From assembly GCA_944470555.2 (NCBI GenBank), contig OX104134.1, positions 51,823,890 through 51,887,889 on the forward strand: a stretch of DNA of 64,000 nucleotides. The letters run 5' to 3'. The translations under genes were made by a program, and so were the position numbers. Under the pieces are notes generated by a model. The model made no database searches. It worked only from the letters and a program-made list of their open reading frames with translations, and had not been told where the DNA came from. Below are positions 46,001 to 58,075 of this stretch, piece after piece (the first letter of the stretch is position 1; each line of letters starts with the position of its first letter). Source of the DNA: Heterobilharzia americana (taxonomy: Eukaryota; Platyhelminthes; Trematoda; Strigeidida; Schistosomatidae).

Positions 46001-46984
46001 AACGACTTGATATCCGTTGACCGCCTTGCATGGAAACAATATGTTTTTAGAAAGTATCATCCATCACCAACACACTAACCTCAGTGGATAATTAGGGTGA
46101 GAGTCGGTTTTAGTTACCTTGAATTCTGTCAGGCCTTTGGTCATATCAACCGAAACTGCATGGTCAGTAGATTGAGGCCAGTAGGAATCAGCTCTGACCG
46201 GTCACTATAAAGTCTTAGTGATTGCTTCTTACAGGCCCAGGTGACCCCCCAGGGTATAGTTATAAGGGCTCTGTTGTCCATAGTGTGCACAAGTGACTGC
46301 ATTTTGCGTCTATATGTTAAAGTTCTTCTCTTTCCTGATGGTATGAAGCTGTGGTGACAGCTAGAAGTGAAAAAGGCAGGGTGACCTTGCAAGACGGTTT
46401 TTTATCAGACCTCAACATTGTGCAGATCACAGTGGATCAACCGTCGACTCTGAAAAGCGCTTGGCGACTCATTCGTAACCTGATACGCGTCGCCCACTCA
46501 AAGTCTATGACTCTAAGTCTAAGGTTTCTTTGTTAGAAAAAGATATTGGTATCTGGCACCCGTGACCTAATTATACCGATAAATGTGAAAAATTGATTTC
46601 ATAAAGGCTTGACGCTTGTAGGCCTGTGATGAATTTTAATTCGGTTCGACCAGCGGCATTTTGACCAAGATCATAGTACTGTCACATAACATCACACAAA
46701 GTTTGAGGCAACAGGCCTCCATTTCCAGGAGATGAGAACTATTTAGAGCGCATCATGAAGTTTGGCACTACATCCATTTATGGACGAATTTTCAAGCCAC
46801 AACAGGAATGCCTAGAAGTTGTGAATGAATATCTCGCAAAATATAAATCAATGGGATGTGACTAAGCAATGAAAAAGAGTCTTGATGCCTCAAGCCATAC
46901 GAATAATCAGTTACTTAGGCTAGGTTTGAGTGCCTAAATCGCTGGGAACACTGAGGTTAGCTTAGCCAATCTCCTTGTGTGGAA
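43051..46984. other. No recognised feature
   Basis: Short frames at 44334-44600 (-), 44681-44923 (+) and 45594-45845 (-) show no known pattern. Local C- or G-rich patches exist (for example 45609-45620) but nothing I can classify. Confidence 0.4.
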
Positions 46985-47294
46985 TTGACAGACCCAGAGA
47001 CCAATCACTAATTATCCGTACTTCTTACATACCCACGAATACGAGGCTGAGAAAGAGCACAATAGCGTAGTCAGATGGAATGGTATGTTTGCGAGGTCGG
47101 GCCAAGATACCGATGCGTCCTAACTTACCGGACAGAGGGTCGATTACGAGCAGTGCAACGTAACGCGACAGCGTGCCATTTGGCGTTGACGCTTGACCGG
47201 ATGCCTTGAGCTTAGCAAGTCCAGTTAAACTATGAAGGCCAGCATCAACGTTGAATCTCGTCGAACTCTAGGCTATTGATTCCGGGGAAGTGTG
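46985..47294 (-). repeat. 310-bp candidate LTR, left copy
   Basis: This is nearly identical and equal in length to 49554-49863, with substitutions but no indel seen. It flanks gag and protease remnants. On the minus strand the repeat ends tctgtcaa, compatible with an LTR CA end. The other end does not show TG, so the true LTR may be longer or truncated. Confidence 0.6.
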
Positions 47295-47899
47295 CGAGGC
47301 TACAGATCACTGCCTCAGTGGTGGGTTACTGAGGACCTTAAGATAATACCAGCCGGAAGTAAAAACTCGGTGGCTTCTCCTCTGGTAGAACTCTTCCGAT
47401 GGGCTGACTGCAAGAAGCGAAGCCTGGTCGTTTGAGCTTATTTTGGGTCGCAGTGGAGAATGAAAAATAAAATACAGTAAATCGAATTTTAGGTCAATCG
47501 CGGTCCAGTGCCCTTAGATTTTCCATCCAGTGCTCGCCGCACCTGCAGTAGAAACAACGGTACTTAGTACCACGAAAAAATTTCGTAAAAATGGGAAACA
47601 TTTATAAATGAACAAATCGAAAATAGATTTTGTGCTCATTTTCATTTTTTTTAAAAGTTTCATCACGTGGTAGTAAAAAGTTGATATAAAAAGGTAAAAT
47701 GCAGGACAGTTTGCGCATTCCCAGTAAAAAAGTTACGGTGTCTCTAAGATTTTGAATTCAAAATTGGCTAATACATTCCAATTCATATTATTTTGTTGAA
47801 TACGTACTTAGGTGATCCGACAGCCTAACGGTTCGACCTGATCGCGTTTTTGATTTGCCGGTGGTTGTTGTATCTGTATATTACCAGACAAGTCAGATT

Positions 47900-48271
47900 T
47901 CGATAATTCGGCTCCCCTTTTCTAAATTATATGCAGTGGTGATGCCCAAGGGCTACTTGAAGGTTTAATAATACCCAGTTAGGGGATGTGGTCGAACTCA
48001 CTTTCCGCCGTTTTTAGCTCTTGAGTGGCTAGACGGCATGCTTTGGATGCCACAGGCGGGCGTGTAGTTGTGACGTAATGCGCGGCATCACTGGACGTGT
48101 GAGGAAAAGTATGCGTTGGCTGGTGTAACTCTGGACATTTCTCCAACACCGCCCGATAGGACACATCGCCTGATTGTTCCCCACCAACGATGGCCAAACT
48201 CGGACCAACACAAGTGGTCCCAACAATAGACAAGTTTGTGTTGTTATCTGTCGGTCGCCGACGGGGAGCAC
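47900..48271 (-). pseudogene. Gypsy-like pol, protease-RT junction only
   Basis: The frame at 48233-47979 has VSYRAVLEKCPEL followed by HYVTTTRPPVASKACRLA and AESEFDH. This is the segment just before the first RT motif in Ty3/Gypsy pol. In another frame, down to about 47900, a further short RT-entry block is visible, and then similarity ends. The domain is cut before any catalytic residue. Confidence 0.65.
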
Positions 48272-48284
48272 CTACTAGTAGATC

Positions 48285-48641
48285 CTAATGGTTCAGAAAA
48301 TCTATGCCACTGGTGGGCATAGAAACGTCAGCTAGGGGGAAAATCCAGTGAATGGGTTTGCGTAAGCCTAAGTTGAGGTGGGTGTACCGTCTCCCAAGTG
48401 TTGCGATCGCTTTACCGTTAGCTGTTTGAATATTGAAGGATGGGTCATGGTGATGCTCCCTTGTCGGTGCGGGAAGAACGCTAACTTCCGTACCGGTGTC
48501 AACGAGATGGCGAGCTTTCGCTTTTAAGTCGGTGACGCAAAGCAAGCGGCTATTTCTGCCGGCCACGGTTGCCGTGAACGCGTGCTGACGCGACAGTTTC
48601 CCGAGTTTGTGTCCATGTTGAAAGTGCATGGCTTCCGGCAT
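48285..48641 (-). pseudogene. Gypsy-like aspartic protease
   Basis: The frame contains HLVDTGTEVSVLP, where DTG is the catalytic triad of retropepsins. A flap-like region and a conserved Gly-Ile-Asp-Phe-Leu near the end follow. A degenerate cysteine/histidine knuckle-like stretch lies just upstream (48660-48720). In the element, the protease would process the gag-pol product. Adjacent domains are broken, so function is unlikely. Confidence 0.72.
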
Positions 48642-48764
48642 TTTCTGGCTTCATCCTTGTTGGTATTGTAAAACCAGCACTACTTAGGACTTTCTACCCT
48701 GTTCTGCTTAGTTTTTAAATAGCCATGGGAGTTGCTGCGATGAACTGAGACGCGCATCCGTGGT

Positions 48765-49573
48765 GTGCTACGTAACCTAAAGCTTCTAGTTCTTCTCAGC
48801 TGTTTAACCGAGTTGCAAGCTTGGTCACTTCTGAATCCTGGCTCTCGGGTTTATGGCAGACGGAATATACGTTGGAGACGGGTCTGCCAGAGATCTCCGG
48901 TATTGTATCTGCTTAGACTGTCAGGTCATCGAGTGGAACTGACTGCAGTGCCACTAACACGGTTCGCACCGGTTGTGGTAGTTTTGAGAGAAATGGTTCT
49001 CGGAAAAGGCCATTATGGAACGTTTGTGTGCCCGTTACTCCGCGCAAGCATGCGAGGACTTCAGTGGCTGTGTTGCCTCTTGGCCTGATGTTATGAAGCA
49101 ATTCGTCTAGGCGCTGGCAATCTGTGACGTAACTTTTCTTCAGTAGTGCAGTTTTGAGAAGTGCATAGGGATCACTTACTTCCAGACTAAACATATGCGC
49201 TGCAACGTGCCTGTTTAATTCCCGTGGTGGTGAACGTATGACAGCAAGATGTCTAAAATGAGGATCTGCGACTCCTGTTCCTGAAAATCTGCCTCAGCAT
49301 ACAGAGACGATGTTTCTGCATTGTCTGGCCAGTATGTTACGAGTTCGATACTGTTCGTCGTCGGCTTAATGCGAATAAGCTTGCGAGTATGATTGAACAT
49401 GGGAAAGAGTTGTATATGGATATGTACAGGTTATCGAAATGAAAACAATATACAAGTAAAAAATGAGACGGGCTTACCAATTTAAGATTTGTTCTTGGTC
49501 GGAATTTGTTATCACATCGGGCTACCCAGTTTAGGAATTGTCCTGGTGCAAACTTGACAGATGCAGGGACCAA
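48765..49573 (-). pseudogene. Gypsy-like gag remnants
   Basis: Three frames in order give APGQFLNWVARCDNKF (49573-49337), then LVTYWPDNAETSSL (49400-49215), then DPYALLKTALLKK, ACLRGVTG and LPQPVRTVLVAL (49194-48913). The last piece fits the helical capsid-like region of Ty3/Gypsy gag. The first frame is interrupted after LKL by about 100 bp of AT-rich sequence that begins with gtaag, possibly an insertion or an intron-like segment. Confidence 0.6.
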
Positions 49574-49863
49574 TCACTAATTATCCGTACTTCTTACATA
49601 CCCACGAATACGAGGCTGAGAAAGAGCACAATAGCGTAGTCAGATGGAATGGTATGTTTGCGAGGTCGGGCCAAGATACCGATGTGTCCTAACTTACCGG
49701 ACAGAGGGTCGATTACGAGCAGTGCAACGTAACGCGACAGCGTGCCATTTGGCGTTGACGCTTGACCGGATGCCTTGAGCTTAGCAAGTCCAGTTAAACT
49801 ATGAAGGCCAGCATCAACGTTGAATCTCGTCGAACTCTAGGCTACTGATTCCGGGGAGGTGTG
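49554..49863 (-). repeat. 310-bp candidate LTR, right copy
   Basis: This is the partner of 46985-47294. Visible differences are few, for example gatgtgtcc against gatgcgtcc and ggctactg against ggctattg. It abuts the first gag frame directly. Confidence 0.6.
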
Positions 49864-50191
49864 TGTCGTTACTTTAAAACCTGAGTATTTTGGGAAGAAT
49901 AATGGGTGCAATATTTGCTCTCTTGGAGTTTTTGCAGTCTGGAACACTCTCCTTGTAGAAGTGTTTAGGGGTGCAGTATGAAAGTTCATCGAATGCAAAC
50001 TGCATGTCCAATTAATTTCATTTAAACATTTAACATTTAAACTTGATCATCAGTACACCATTATTGTAGCAGGTGAACAAAGGTACATGGTTTAGTGGCA
50101 GGTACGAATGGTTGCGCTATTTCATTTCTAAGAGGTCGAGGAGCTAATGGTCAGCAATTCAGTTGTTAGGTCGCTCTGAGTGTTATACTAG

Positions 50192-50527
50192 ATGAGCATT
50201 ATTTGCATGAAGCATTGCTCTTCACTGCTAAGAAGATCGGTAGACTCACTGAATTTATTACACGGTCTTTCACACCGCGATGAATCTGCAAGACATGAAG
50301 CAGTTACAACCATTCACCGAATATTTGACTCATGGTATTTCGGATTTGGAAGTCCTGCAGTCGCTGGGTTTCTAGAAACTGTTGCAAATGACACTGGTGG
50401 TGCCACTCTTGACACATCCATGCATGGTTTGATTACAGAACAAATCCCTGATCTATTACGAATTTCACATACTGGTCCATCTTCTGACATACGCTCTGCT
50501 GCAAGGGAGATTCTTCGCGATTTAATG
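50192..50527 (+). CDS. Probable first coding exon of sestrin
   Basis: An ATG immediately after a TAG opens 112 codons. They end at a possible donor (aatg|gtttta) in phase 0, matching the phase of the following exons. The translation is compositionally ordinary (SHRDESARHEAVTTIHRIF, then SAAREILRDLM). It lies in the right place for a lineage-specific sestrin amino terminus. I do not recognise the sequence itself as sestrin. Its donor is weak, so its membership of this gene and its exact end are inferred. Confidence 0.45.
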
Positions 50528-50662
50528 GTTTTAATCTTGTTTTAAACTGACTAGTTTTTAGAAGAAAGGGTTCGGGATACCGAATACCATCACACTGTCT
50601 CCTAGTTTCATATTGTCAATAAATGAGGTATTTGGGATTATTTTATAATCACTTCATTTCAG

Positions 50663-50719
50663 ATGGAACATATGAAGTGCCTGACTGATGAACCGAGTGA
50701 GGGTGATCTACATTACACC
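50663..50719 (+). CDS. Candidate small sestrin exon
   Basis: A 57-base block lies between a strong acceptor (cacttcatttcag) and a strong donor (acc|gtacgt). It is open in phase 0 at both ends and reads MEHMKCLTDEPSEGDLHYT. It begins with ATG, so it could also be an alternative first coding exon. Phase compatibility with 50192-50527 and 51895-52064 supports inclusion. Confidence 0.5.
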
Positions 50720-51894
50720 GTACGTATATACAATTTTTGGCACATGTTATTTCTCAATAACTTTGAAATCATTGGTACTAATTAATTCTCTCTCAGTTTC
50801 TTTCTGTGTGGCTGATTTTCAACACTGTCTTCACAAACATCCCCTCATGATTGCGAAACTTGTGGAGGGATGGGTACAAACAATTGCAATAGCCCAGCAA
50901 TTACGTATACCTTGTTTTAGGCTTCCTGCAACTCTGTAAAGGCTGGGAAAGCGGTTAGTTGTACTGAGTTCAGTCCACTGACTGCGTGTTTGAAATTTAC
51001 CTACCAAACTTGCAAGCCACTTTCAGATTGGCGCAAAATTGTACTGTTTATTGTATTTCAGTTTGTTTTCTCCTAAGACCAATCTGAAGTCTTTACAAAG
51101 TAGCAGTTTGCTACATTAAGAGTAGAATTATAATTTGCACGTGGTAACCCGTTTTAAATGTCTTTTTTGGTGTTTTTTGGGCACAGGTTACTGAATATAT
51201 CAAATGCATTTTTGTAATGCTTCATATAAGTCTTAATTGATAGTCCTTGTTCCATAGGGGACTTCAATCTCTGTCTTGAATATACCATTGGACAACTCAT
51301 TCCAGGTCGTATCACATTTTAGCTACGTTTGGATGTTCAAGTACGGAGAAACATGTAGGGAAAAGGTTGTGTTCCTTAAACGTGTATGCTTTCCACTCAC
51401 ATATTCTTCATTTAAACATTTTGTGTAAGTAATGATTCTCTTCTTCGGTCAAACATACTTTTGTACAAGCATTTGTTGAGGTCATACATCTGCTAGTATC
51501 CCACTTGCCTGCAGCATCTCGTTACACCACGTTGCATAAACCTAATTCATTTTGATGGTCTCTGTCGTTGTTATCTTCCTAAGCATCATATCTATTTTGT
51601 CCATTACCTGGTTAATTTACCAACTATTGTGTAATGGAAACACTTTTCGTGTCTGTTATTTTCAACAGCTTCTTGCAGAAGTTCACACGTCTACTTCTGG
51701 AATTTGCCATCAGTCATCCCGGTGTGATTTCCACTTGCGACCACTTGAATGCATACTTTAAAGTCTGCTTTCATTGGGTTTCTTTTGTTTTGTGGGAGTG
51801 GCTATAGTTCTCACTATTTCAGATTACACTTATCTACTTATTAGTCCTAAACTTTAGATTTGTGGCTCATATATGCTTTTGGTTTCCTTTACAG

Positions 51895-52064
51895 ACATAC
51901 ATCTTATTTCGTGAATATTGGTTTCAATGGGGGCGTCTAAGTAATTACATCAATGTAATGGGATATCATCCTGAATATCTTGAATGCTTCATGAAACTAA
52001 AAGATCATCTCTTTCGTGGGATTTGCCGTTACCATATCCAGATCGCTACTATTTAGCCGTTATT
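51895..52064 (+). CDS. Sestrin exon with a one-base frame break
   Basis: After an acceptor (tttacag) the exon reads TYILFREYW, then NVMGYHPEYLECFMKLKDHLF, the signature of the sestrin amino-terminal domain (GYHP.YL..F.....LL). Near 52018-52021 (cgtgggattt) the frame must shift by one missing base to continue as DLPLPYPDRYYLAVI, matching the sestrin GPLP...R.YIAI block. The exon then ends at att|gtaagt. With the missing base the length would be 171 nt, phase 0, exactly fitting the next exon. As written, translation stops at TAG 52054. It is either a sequence error or a damaged allele. Confidence 0.88.
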
Positions 52065-52796
52065 GTAAGTTTTCCATTTCGACAAACGAGTTTGTTATTT
52101 TGTGAGATCATTAAATTACTAGATATTCTATTGAAAATAGCGTAGTTACGTTCGAAGTTTGCCTTAGAACTCAGAACTATTAATTGATCATATTGTTATT
52201 CAGTAGTTTAGTACATCTATCGCAATGATCCATGCCTATTGTGTAAGAGCTAATGGTAATGTCTGGCTGCGCAAACTCGGGCTTCGATTCCAAAACCCAT
52301 CAGTTGAACCTCAGCTGCTTAGACCAATGAACTATACTTCACCAGTAACTGAGCAGCAGTTAGAATTTCTGTAGGCACTTATGGGAATCAGTTTTGGCGG
52401 TCCGGGGCGCACATGCTTCACTAAAACTTCAAAGGTATGTCTATTGGTGTGACTCGTTATTCCGTATTGACCGGCATGTTGGTTGTATAGTCTTGATCAA
52501 GCATGTTAGGATGTTGCGATTGGGTCAACCATGGTAAAAATACCGCGAGGAAACTTAAATATCTACTGCACAAGTCTTGAAACAAGGCGTCGTGGCTCAG
52601 ATTCAGTCATATAGGAGCTAACTGGTTAGGTGAAGTCAGTTTAGCACGTGGAGTGGGCTAAGTGCTTGTGTTTCAGTCGGCTGAAACATTCTTGCGAAAA
52701 TGTGACTCATTAATTATGTTTGTCTTGCTGCTATTTCTGATTTCTCAAAGACATTGGCTCTCGACTTCTCTCGGGATTCCACATGCCACCAGTTTC

Positions 52797-52862
52797 CAAG
52801 CCCATTGACAAAATCAACGTAGAAACTCGCACACAGGTGCATCGGCTCAAGTCGCCACAGTG
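52797..52862 (+). repeat. Dispersed repeat, copy 1
   Basis: Aaaatcaacgt.gaa followed by gtgcatcgg.tcaagt recurs at about 55977-56030. No coding content was seen. Confidence 0.5.
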
Positions 52863-52984
52863 GGTATTTTTGCAGACACCGCTAGTTGTCAACCACATGA
52901 CAACTCTCCATAAGCTGTTATACGGCTGTGTGAGTTCGAGTGGAGATCATTGATTAGCGTTATATACTTTCTCGGTTTCTCTTT

Positions 52985-55240
52985 CGTAGTCAGACACTGT
53001 TAAAACACCTCTCAGTCGACAGAGTCGAATGCTGCCTTCAGGTCAAGAAATATGATATGTGTCGTCCACTGGCCGGTAGGTATGCCTGTGCTTCATGACT
53101 TGTCGTAGGGTAAAAATATGACCGGTGGACACCTGTCTGGTTTTCTCGACCTCCAGTTAAGCGTCGGATAACTATGGGCCCTAGGATCTTGGATACAGTA
53201 GTCAAACTAAGTCCTGTATGTTTGTCACCAGATTTCTCTCCCTCATAGACTGAGATGATCAGTGAGGTACACGAGTTTGGCTACACTACCGTTGATTCTC
53301 ACACACTGCCTCATACTTCCGTCACTTTAATTAACAATTTCCTACCTCCATCTTTGGAAACTTCAGATAGCAAATTGTCAGGTCCTGCCGCTTAGCATTG
53401 TTTCAGGTTCGATACAGTTTTCCCAAATTCAAGGAGAGTTGGACGAGCGATGCCTACATCCCATTCATGTTCGAAGTGGCTGAATGTTGGGCAGCTGAAG
53501 CATTACTGAAGACCAGTGAAACTGGGCTTCAAAGTATCCTTCCCAATGTTCTGTCTGCCCGTCGTGGGAGGTTATTAGCGTCTCATCTTTTCTGGTGATG
53601 GTTTCATTGACTATCGTCTTGTCATATCCCTGATAAACCTAAATAGTTGCCCGGCCATTTTTATTCAACTCTGATACTTTCCCCATCTCTCTCGCTTTCG
53701 TCACCCATCTATGCTGGCGGTCGACGCGAAGACTCTTGGTCAACTTATGTTTGATCTGCTTCATCGTGATCAGAGCCATCTGGAATCAATCTTCTCGTAT
53801 CAATCAGTTCAGATGACGTTGTGGAAATCAAATGACGTTTGCAAACCTTCATGTGTAGGTTACCAATTGTGTTTACCACTGTTTCTACATCAGACACCAG
53901 GTTTGCTCAGGATGAGCATAGCTGTCACGTTCAGATAAATACTCGGCTATCTCTTCTTCAAATGCGTACTTAACGTCTTCATCTTCCAACCAACCACAAA
54001 CAGGCTTTACTATCGCCTGTTTCCTGCCACCAGTAAGGCGCAAACATACATGAGTCTGTACTGGGGCGTGATGAGAGTTAGAGCTGGTACTCTAAAAGAG
54101 CGGCGAACCTCGACACATCCTCTCCAACAATGGCTTATAGCAATGTAATCTATCTGTCTATCGTTGGTTTGAAGTCGGCGGACGCCATGTGAGACAGTGT
54201 CTTTCCTAACGCTTAAAGCTGGTGCTGGCCAGAAGCAAGTGGTTGTCGGAGCAAAATTGCAACAGGTGATCACCGTTGTCGGTTCGTTGGCATGGGATTC
54301 CGTAACTACTGAAGATGCCTCTGCAGTTGCCTGGGCTTCCCTACTTGAGCATTAAAGTCACCTGCCATTATGATGGCATCTGAACTCTTTGCTTTCTGTA
54401 GCAAGGGGGACAGCTCCTCATAGAATTCATGCTTTGCATTATCATCCGAACTGCAATCGGTATGTGCGTAGGCAAAGATTACGAATAGGCATCGATTGGG
54501 TTCACGATCCTTCCTAGTCTTTACAGATCCATTCGGTCGAACATCTCATGGACGTCTGTTGACTGGTATCCAGTCAAGAAGCCCACTTACTGCTCTACAA
54601 CTCAACGATATGCCTACACGAGCGAGTCTACCAAAGCTAGCCATTGGGTCTCCGGATAGTTTTAAGCTGAATTTTAGAGATGAACTTTCATGGTCGGGTG
54701 ATGCCAACTTAATAACCACACTCGGGTATAAGAAACACAGCATACATTGATGGCTATAGATTCCAGAGTTCTGGAGAGCGATGCTTACTGCTCGATTCGG
54801 TATAGAATTCCGACAGCTCCTACATGGAATCGGTGGTGTGGTCTTAGGAGAGTAGGACTAAGATTCCGATGGCTTTGATCGTTGTTAATGGTTCCAGAGT
54901 GAGAGGTTCGGCGTAAGACGTTGGGGTATGATATCTGTGGGATCGACCTTTTCCAACTCTTCTTTCACATAGGGAAGGCGGCATCAACGTGGTACTGCTG
55001 GTCATCCAAGGCAAACACCATAATGCTGTCACACCTATGCAGCTTGCATCAGTTCGACTTCACTCTCAGATCCCTAACGTATTGTAGTAATTTACACTAC
55101 AACGGTAACTGGTTTTCGTCTTACCACTATCCAGCAGATTCTCTGTCATGGTATAACGTCGAGAAAATAAGCGTTCCATCAGCATAGCTTGTTGGAGCAT
55201 TGTGATATGCAAACCTGACTACCCTGTCAAGGTAGCAGCT
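52985..55240 (-). mobile_element. LINE-B copy 3, antisense in a sestrin intron
   Basis: The 5' region (55240 to about 54800) matches the 5' region of copy 1 at 25581. Endonuclease pieces follow (LARVGISLSCRAVSGLLDWI at 54743-54546 and TVSHGVRRLQTNDRQIDYIAISHCWRG at 54273-54010). RT pieces end in FLDLKAAFDSVD near 53000. There are many stops. The RT after the AFDSVD block is missing. Confidence 0.75.
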
Positions 55241-55976
55241 ATCGATCGAGTTCTAAGCGTATTGCTTAAAAAGTCACGTTGAGTCACTGTTCACGGTGCG
55301 TGTCTTGGGAACAACGAAGCATTTTAAGCACGAAATATGTCGTGTGTGGCTTTTTGACAGAAATAAATTGTAACAGCGTTTACATATTCATGTGATTACT
55401 TCTTAGTGAAATTTCGAATAGTGGGCTTAGAAGTTCGTCGAAGAACACTAATCTGTGAAAGTGTTACAAAACAAGTTTAAAAGTGGTAATTTGATCGAAG
55501 AGAAGAACCACTGAGTGTCAATTAAGTAATACTTAGTGCTTTGCCTCGATATATGAACCCAAAATCCATTTCAAAAACCTCATTTATAAGTTATGTTTTA
55601 ATCCACTGCTGATTGACTTTGATTCCTATATCCCTTAATTTGCAGGCTTAGGGATAGCATATTTTATATTATCCTATTCAGTTTGTATCTATATGGGAAT
55701 CTGAGATAGCTAAAGTAACGTTCATTTATTCACGTTACCGCTTCTTCTGGAACCTATGCCTGGAAATTCACCTTGGGTCTGCCTACCTAAATAAACGTAG
55801 GAAAATACAACGGGAAGACTTCAGATTACAGTCTGAAAATGAAGATTTTAAGCGTACTTTCACAAAGGTGACTGACTAGATAGTCATCTGAATGAAAAAG
55901 TAACTAATCGTTAACTGGCTTGGTACTGTCTTCATACCACTGTAAAAACAGCCGTAATTGACTCTGATGAACAAAC

Positions 55977-56030
55977 AAAATCAACGTGGAACCACACAGA
56001 AGTGCATCGGTTCAAGTTACCGCACTACAC
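55977..56030 (+). repeat. Dispersed repeat, copy 2
   Basis: This matches the block at 52797-52862 (aaaatcaacgtggaacc, then gtgcatcggttcaagtt). Both lie on the 3' side of antisense LINE-B fragments, so they may belong to a 3' region of that family. Confidence 0.45.
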
Positions 56031-56149
56031 TGACATCCGAAGAACAAGTAGGTGAAAGGAGAGTGGTATTAGTGTAGACAAAAGTGATGGGAGGAGAGGG
56101 AATCTGAAAATGAAGATTAGTAAGAATATACCAAAGAGAGTACATCTGC

Positions 56150-56700
56150 ACTATTGTAACCAATTTTGAGCCGCGTCATTAGGAGTCTCAAAAGATTGAT
56201 TCCTGTTATCTCGAGGATGTCAGTCAAAAAGTCATCCCCTTGCTACATGAGAAATACAAAGAGTCAGATACTTAATAGATTGATATCAGGTCTCCATCTG
56301 GTCACCCTGATCATTTTTTCAGTCTAATCTGGATGCAACTAGCACTGCTTTTCTAGGTAGACAGTGGCTCAGTATGCGCAACACATCTGAGCCACATTAG
56401 TAAGTGAATGCTTACAACCTCATCAACATACTTGCCTTGCCTAATGTCCTACGCCTAACACTAGGATTCCACCGTACGTGAGCAATGTCACGAAAATACT
56501 TGTGTTCGAAAACCTATAATCTCTTCATATCTTTTACTTCCGTCGACCATGCCCCACAGCTGTATAACAGGATACAATGGATTGCAGTGCAGTTCGCTCA
56601 TCTTTTAATGGGTAGTTGTTTATCTTACTGGCGCCTGAGATGGGGTAAGTTGTCGAATGCTAAAGGAACCTGTATCCGATCTAAGATTTTGTTATTAGCC
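56150..56700 (-). mobile_element. LINE-B C-terminal fragment, antisense in a sestrin intron
   Basis: Minus-strand reading in broken frames recovers the region after the RT. It includes a block like the VLLYACKTWPLKVE stretch of copy 2 near 56560-56600, then YFRDIAH and RRRTLGKA, then SHCLPRKAVL. It lies to the right of copy 3, so it is a separate insertion. Confidence 0.55.
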
Positions 56701-58075
56701 AATGCACTCGGAGCGGGTTAGCTTATGGAGTAAATAAAGTGGTCAACGAATTTTCTCCATTTAACTCCCTATCTTTGAACAGAGTAGCAGTCTTGAAGCA
56801 TCATCTTACATGTGACAAGTTCGAAACACATGCCCGAAAATAGTCACTCCTATTTAAAATTCGGCGTCTAGAAGTGTTCGTTGTAGGATGGTTGGTAACC
56901 GTGAAGGGAAAGCGTACCTACGGAAAAGGGGTCCTTACAGTATAGCCTGATATTCCAGCGCTTATCCGCTTATCCTCTGCAATGTCAATGCAAATTTTAT
57001 TAACCTGTGAGATTACGTTTTGATTATTGTGGATATGGCTGCTCCAGCCTCATGTAAGCATACAGTATCTCAGTTATCCCCTCCAGTCTAGCATATATCG
57101 CACCTCTTTCTGTTACACCCATTACTTGGATTCTAGTTGAAAAGAAACAACACCTCGTACTTTCCGAAGCATTTCAGTTTTCCGTGTGTGCCTTTTTTCG
57201 CTGATGTCCAGTTTCTCCACAGGCAGAACGCTCGTTCCAAGGGCGGTTATCTATTACTTTTGGTCGTTTACTTTTGGGGTCTACACTTCAACCATCGTCA
57301 TACTTATGAACTGTCTGGTAACCTCTACCAATTTAGTAGGTATTGGGTTTGCTTTGTCGATGAGATGGGACTGCTGAGTAGTCGTATTTGAAACACTTTC
57401 TACGAACTGCAAGACTGATGACTGCACCTACGTTCCCATCGAACGTGGGAAGCGCTTAATGTAACAGATTAGTTGGTATCAACGTCAAAAATGGGTCTCT
57501 ATTTGATCCTCACTTCATACTCCATAATTGCTGTATTGCCTACTGTATATCCACCGAACTGTCGAACTCTGCGATCATCCGTTCTACTGTGACTTACCGG
57601 GCAGCCTTCTCATCCATGCTGTCGTACGCTACCATCATCCCACCCAGAATCTCCATTCTTGCTCCCGGGTAGACGACACGTGCCAGCTGCACCACAGCTT
57701 CGATACCTGCGAGTACCTCGTAATGTACCCCTCCTTCAACATTTGGGTCATCTTACTTTCAGCTGTTTCAAAGACAACCACACCAGTTGCACTCGATATT
57801 CTGTCTTTCAAAAATCTTGATCAGGCGACCGTTATCACTTGCTACATATTCTACTGATATTCATTCTTATAAGTAGAGGTAACATAAGCAACGTAGAGTG
57901 ATTAACTGCAATTCAAAAAGCTACAGCTTTTGGTTGGTATTATAGAGATTTGCTAGACGCACATTTCGCAAATTATTGCTTTACTTCTCTGCAATGTAGT
58001 GTAAATGGTAAATTTCAAATATTATTTGTTAACTGAAATAATTGACTGGTTGTTTTAATATTTGTCCCGTTTCAG

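Larger units (their letters stand above)
46985..49863 (-). mobile_element. Internally deleted Ty3/Gypsy-like LTR retroelement
   Basis: Two 310-bp direct repeats enclose about 2.26 kb with gag pieces, an aspartic protease and the beginning of pol. RNase H, integrase and nearly all of RT are missing. This is a transposable-element remnant and not a host gene. No clear target-site duplication or polypurine tract was found. Confidence 0.65.

Noticed and set aside
50797..50935. Possible extra sestrin exon between a ctctcag acceptor and a ct|gtaaag donor
   Set aside because: Its phase does not fit the neighbouring exons, and the phase-0 reading hits a stop.
57528..57857. 109-codon plus-strand frame in a sestrin intron
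   Set aside because: There is no match to sestrin, no splice sites in phase and no recognised domain.
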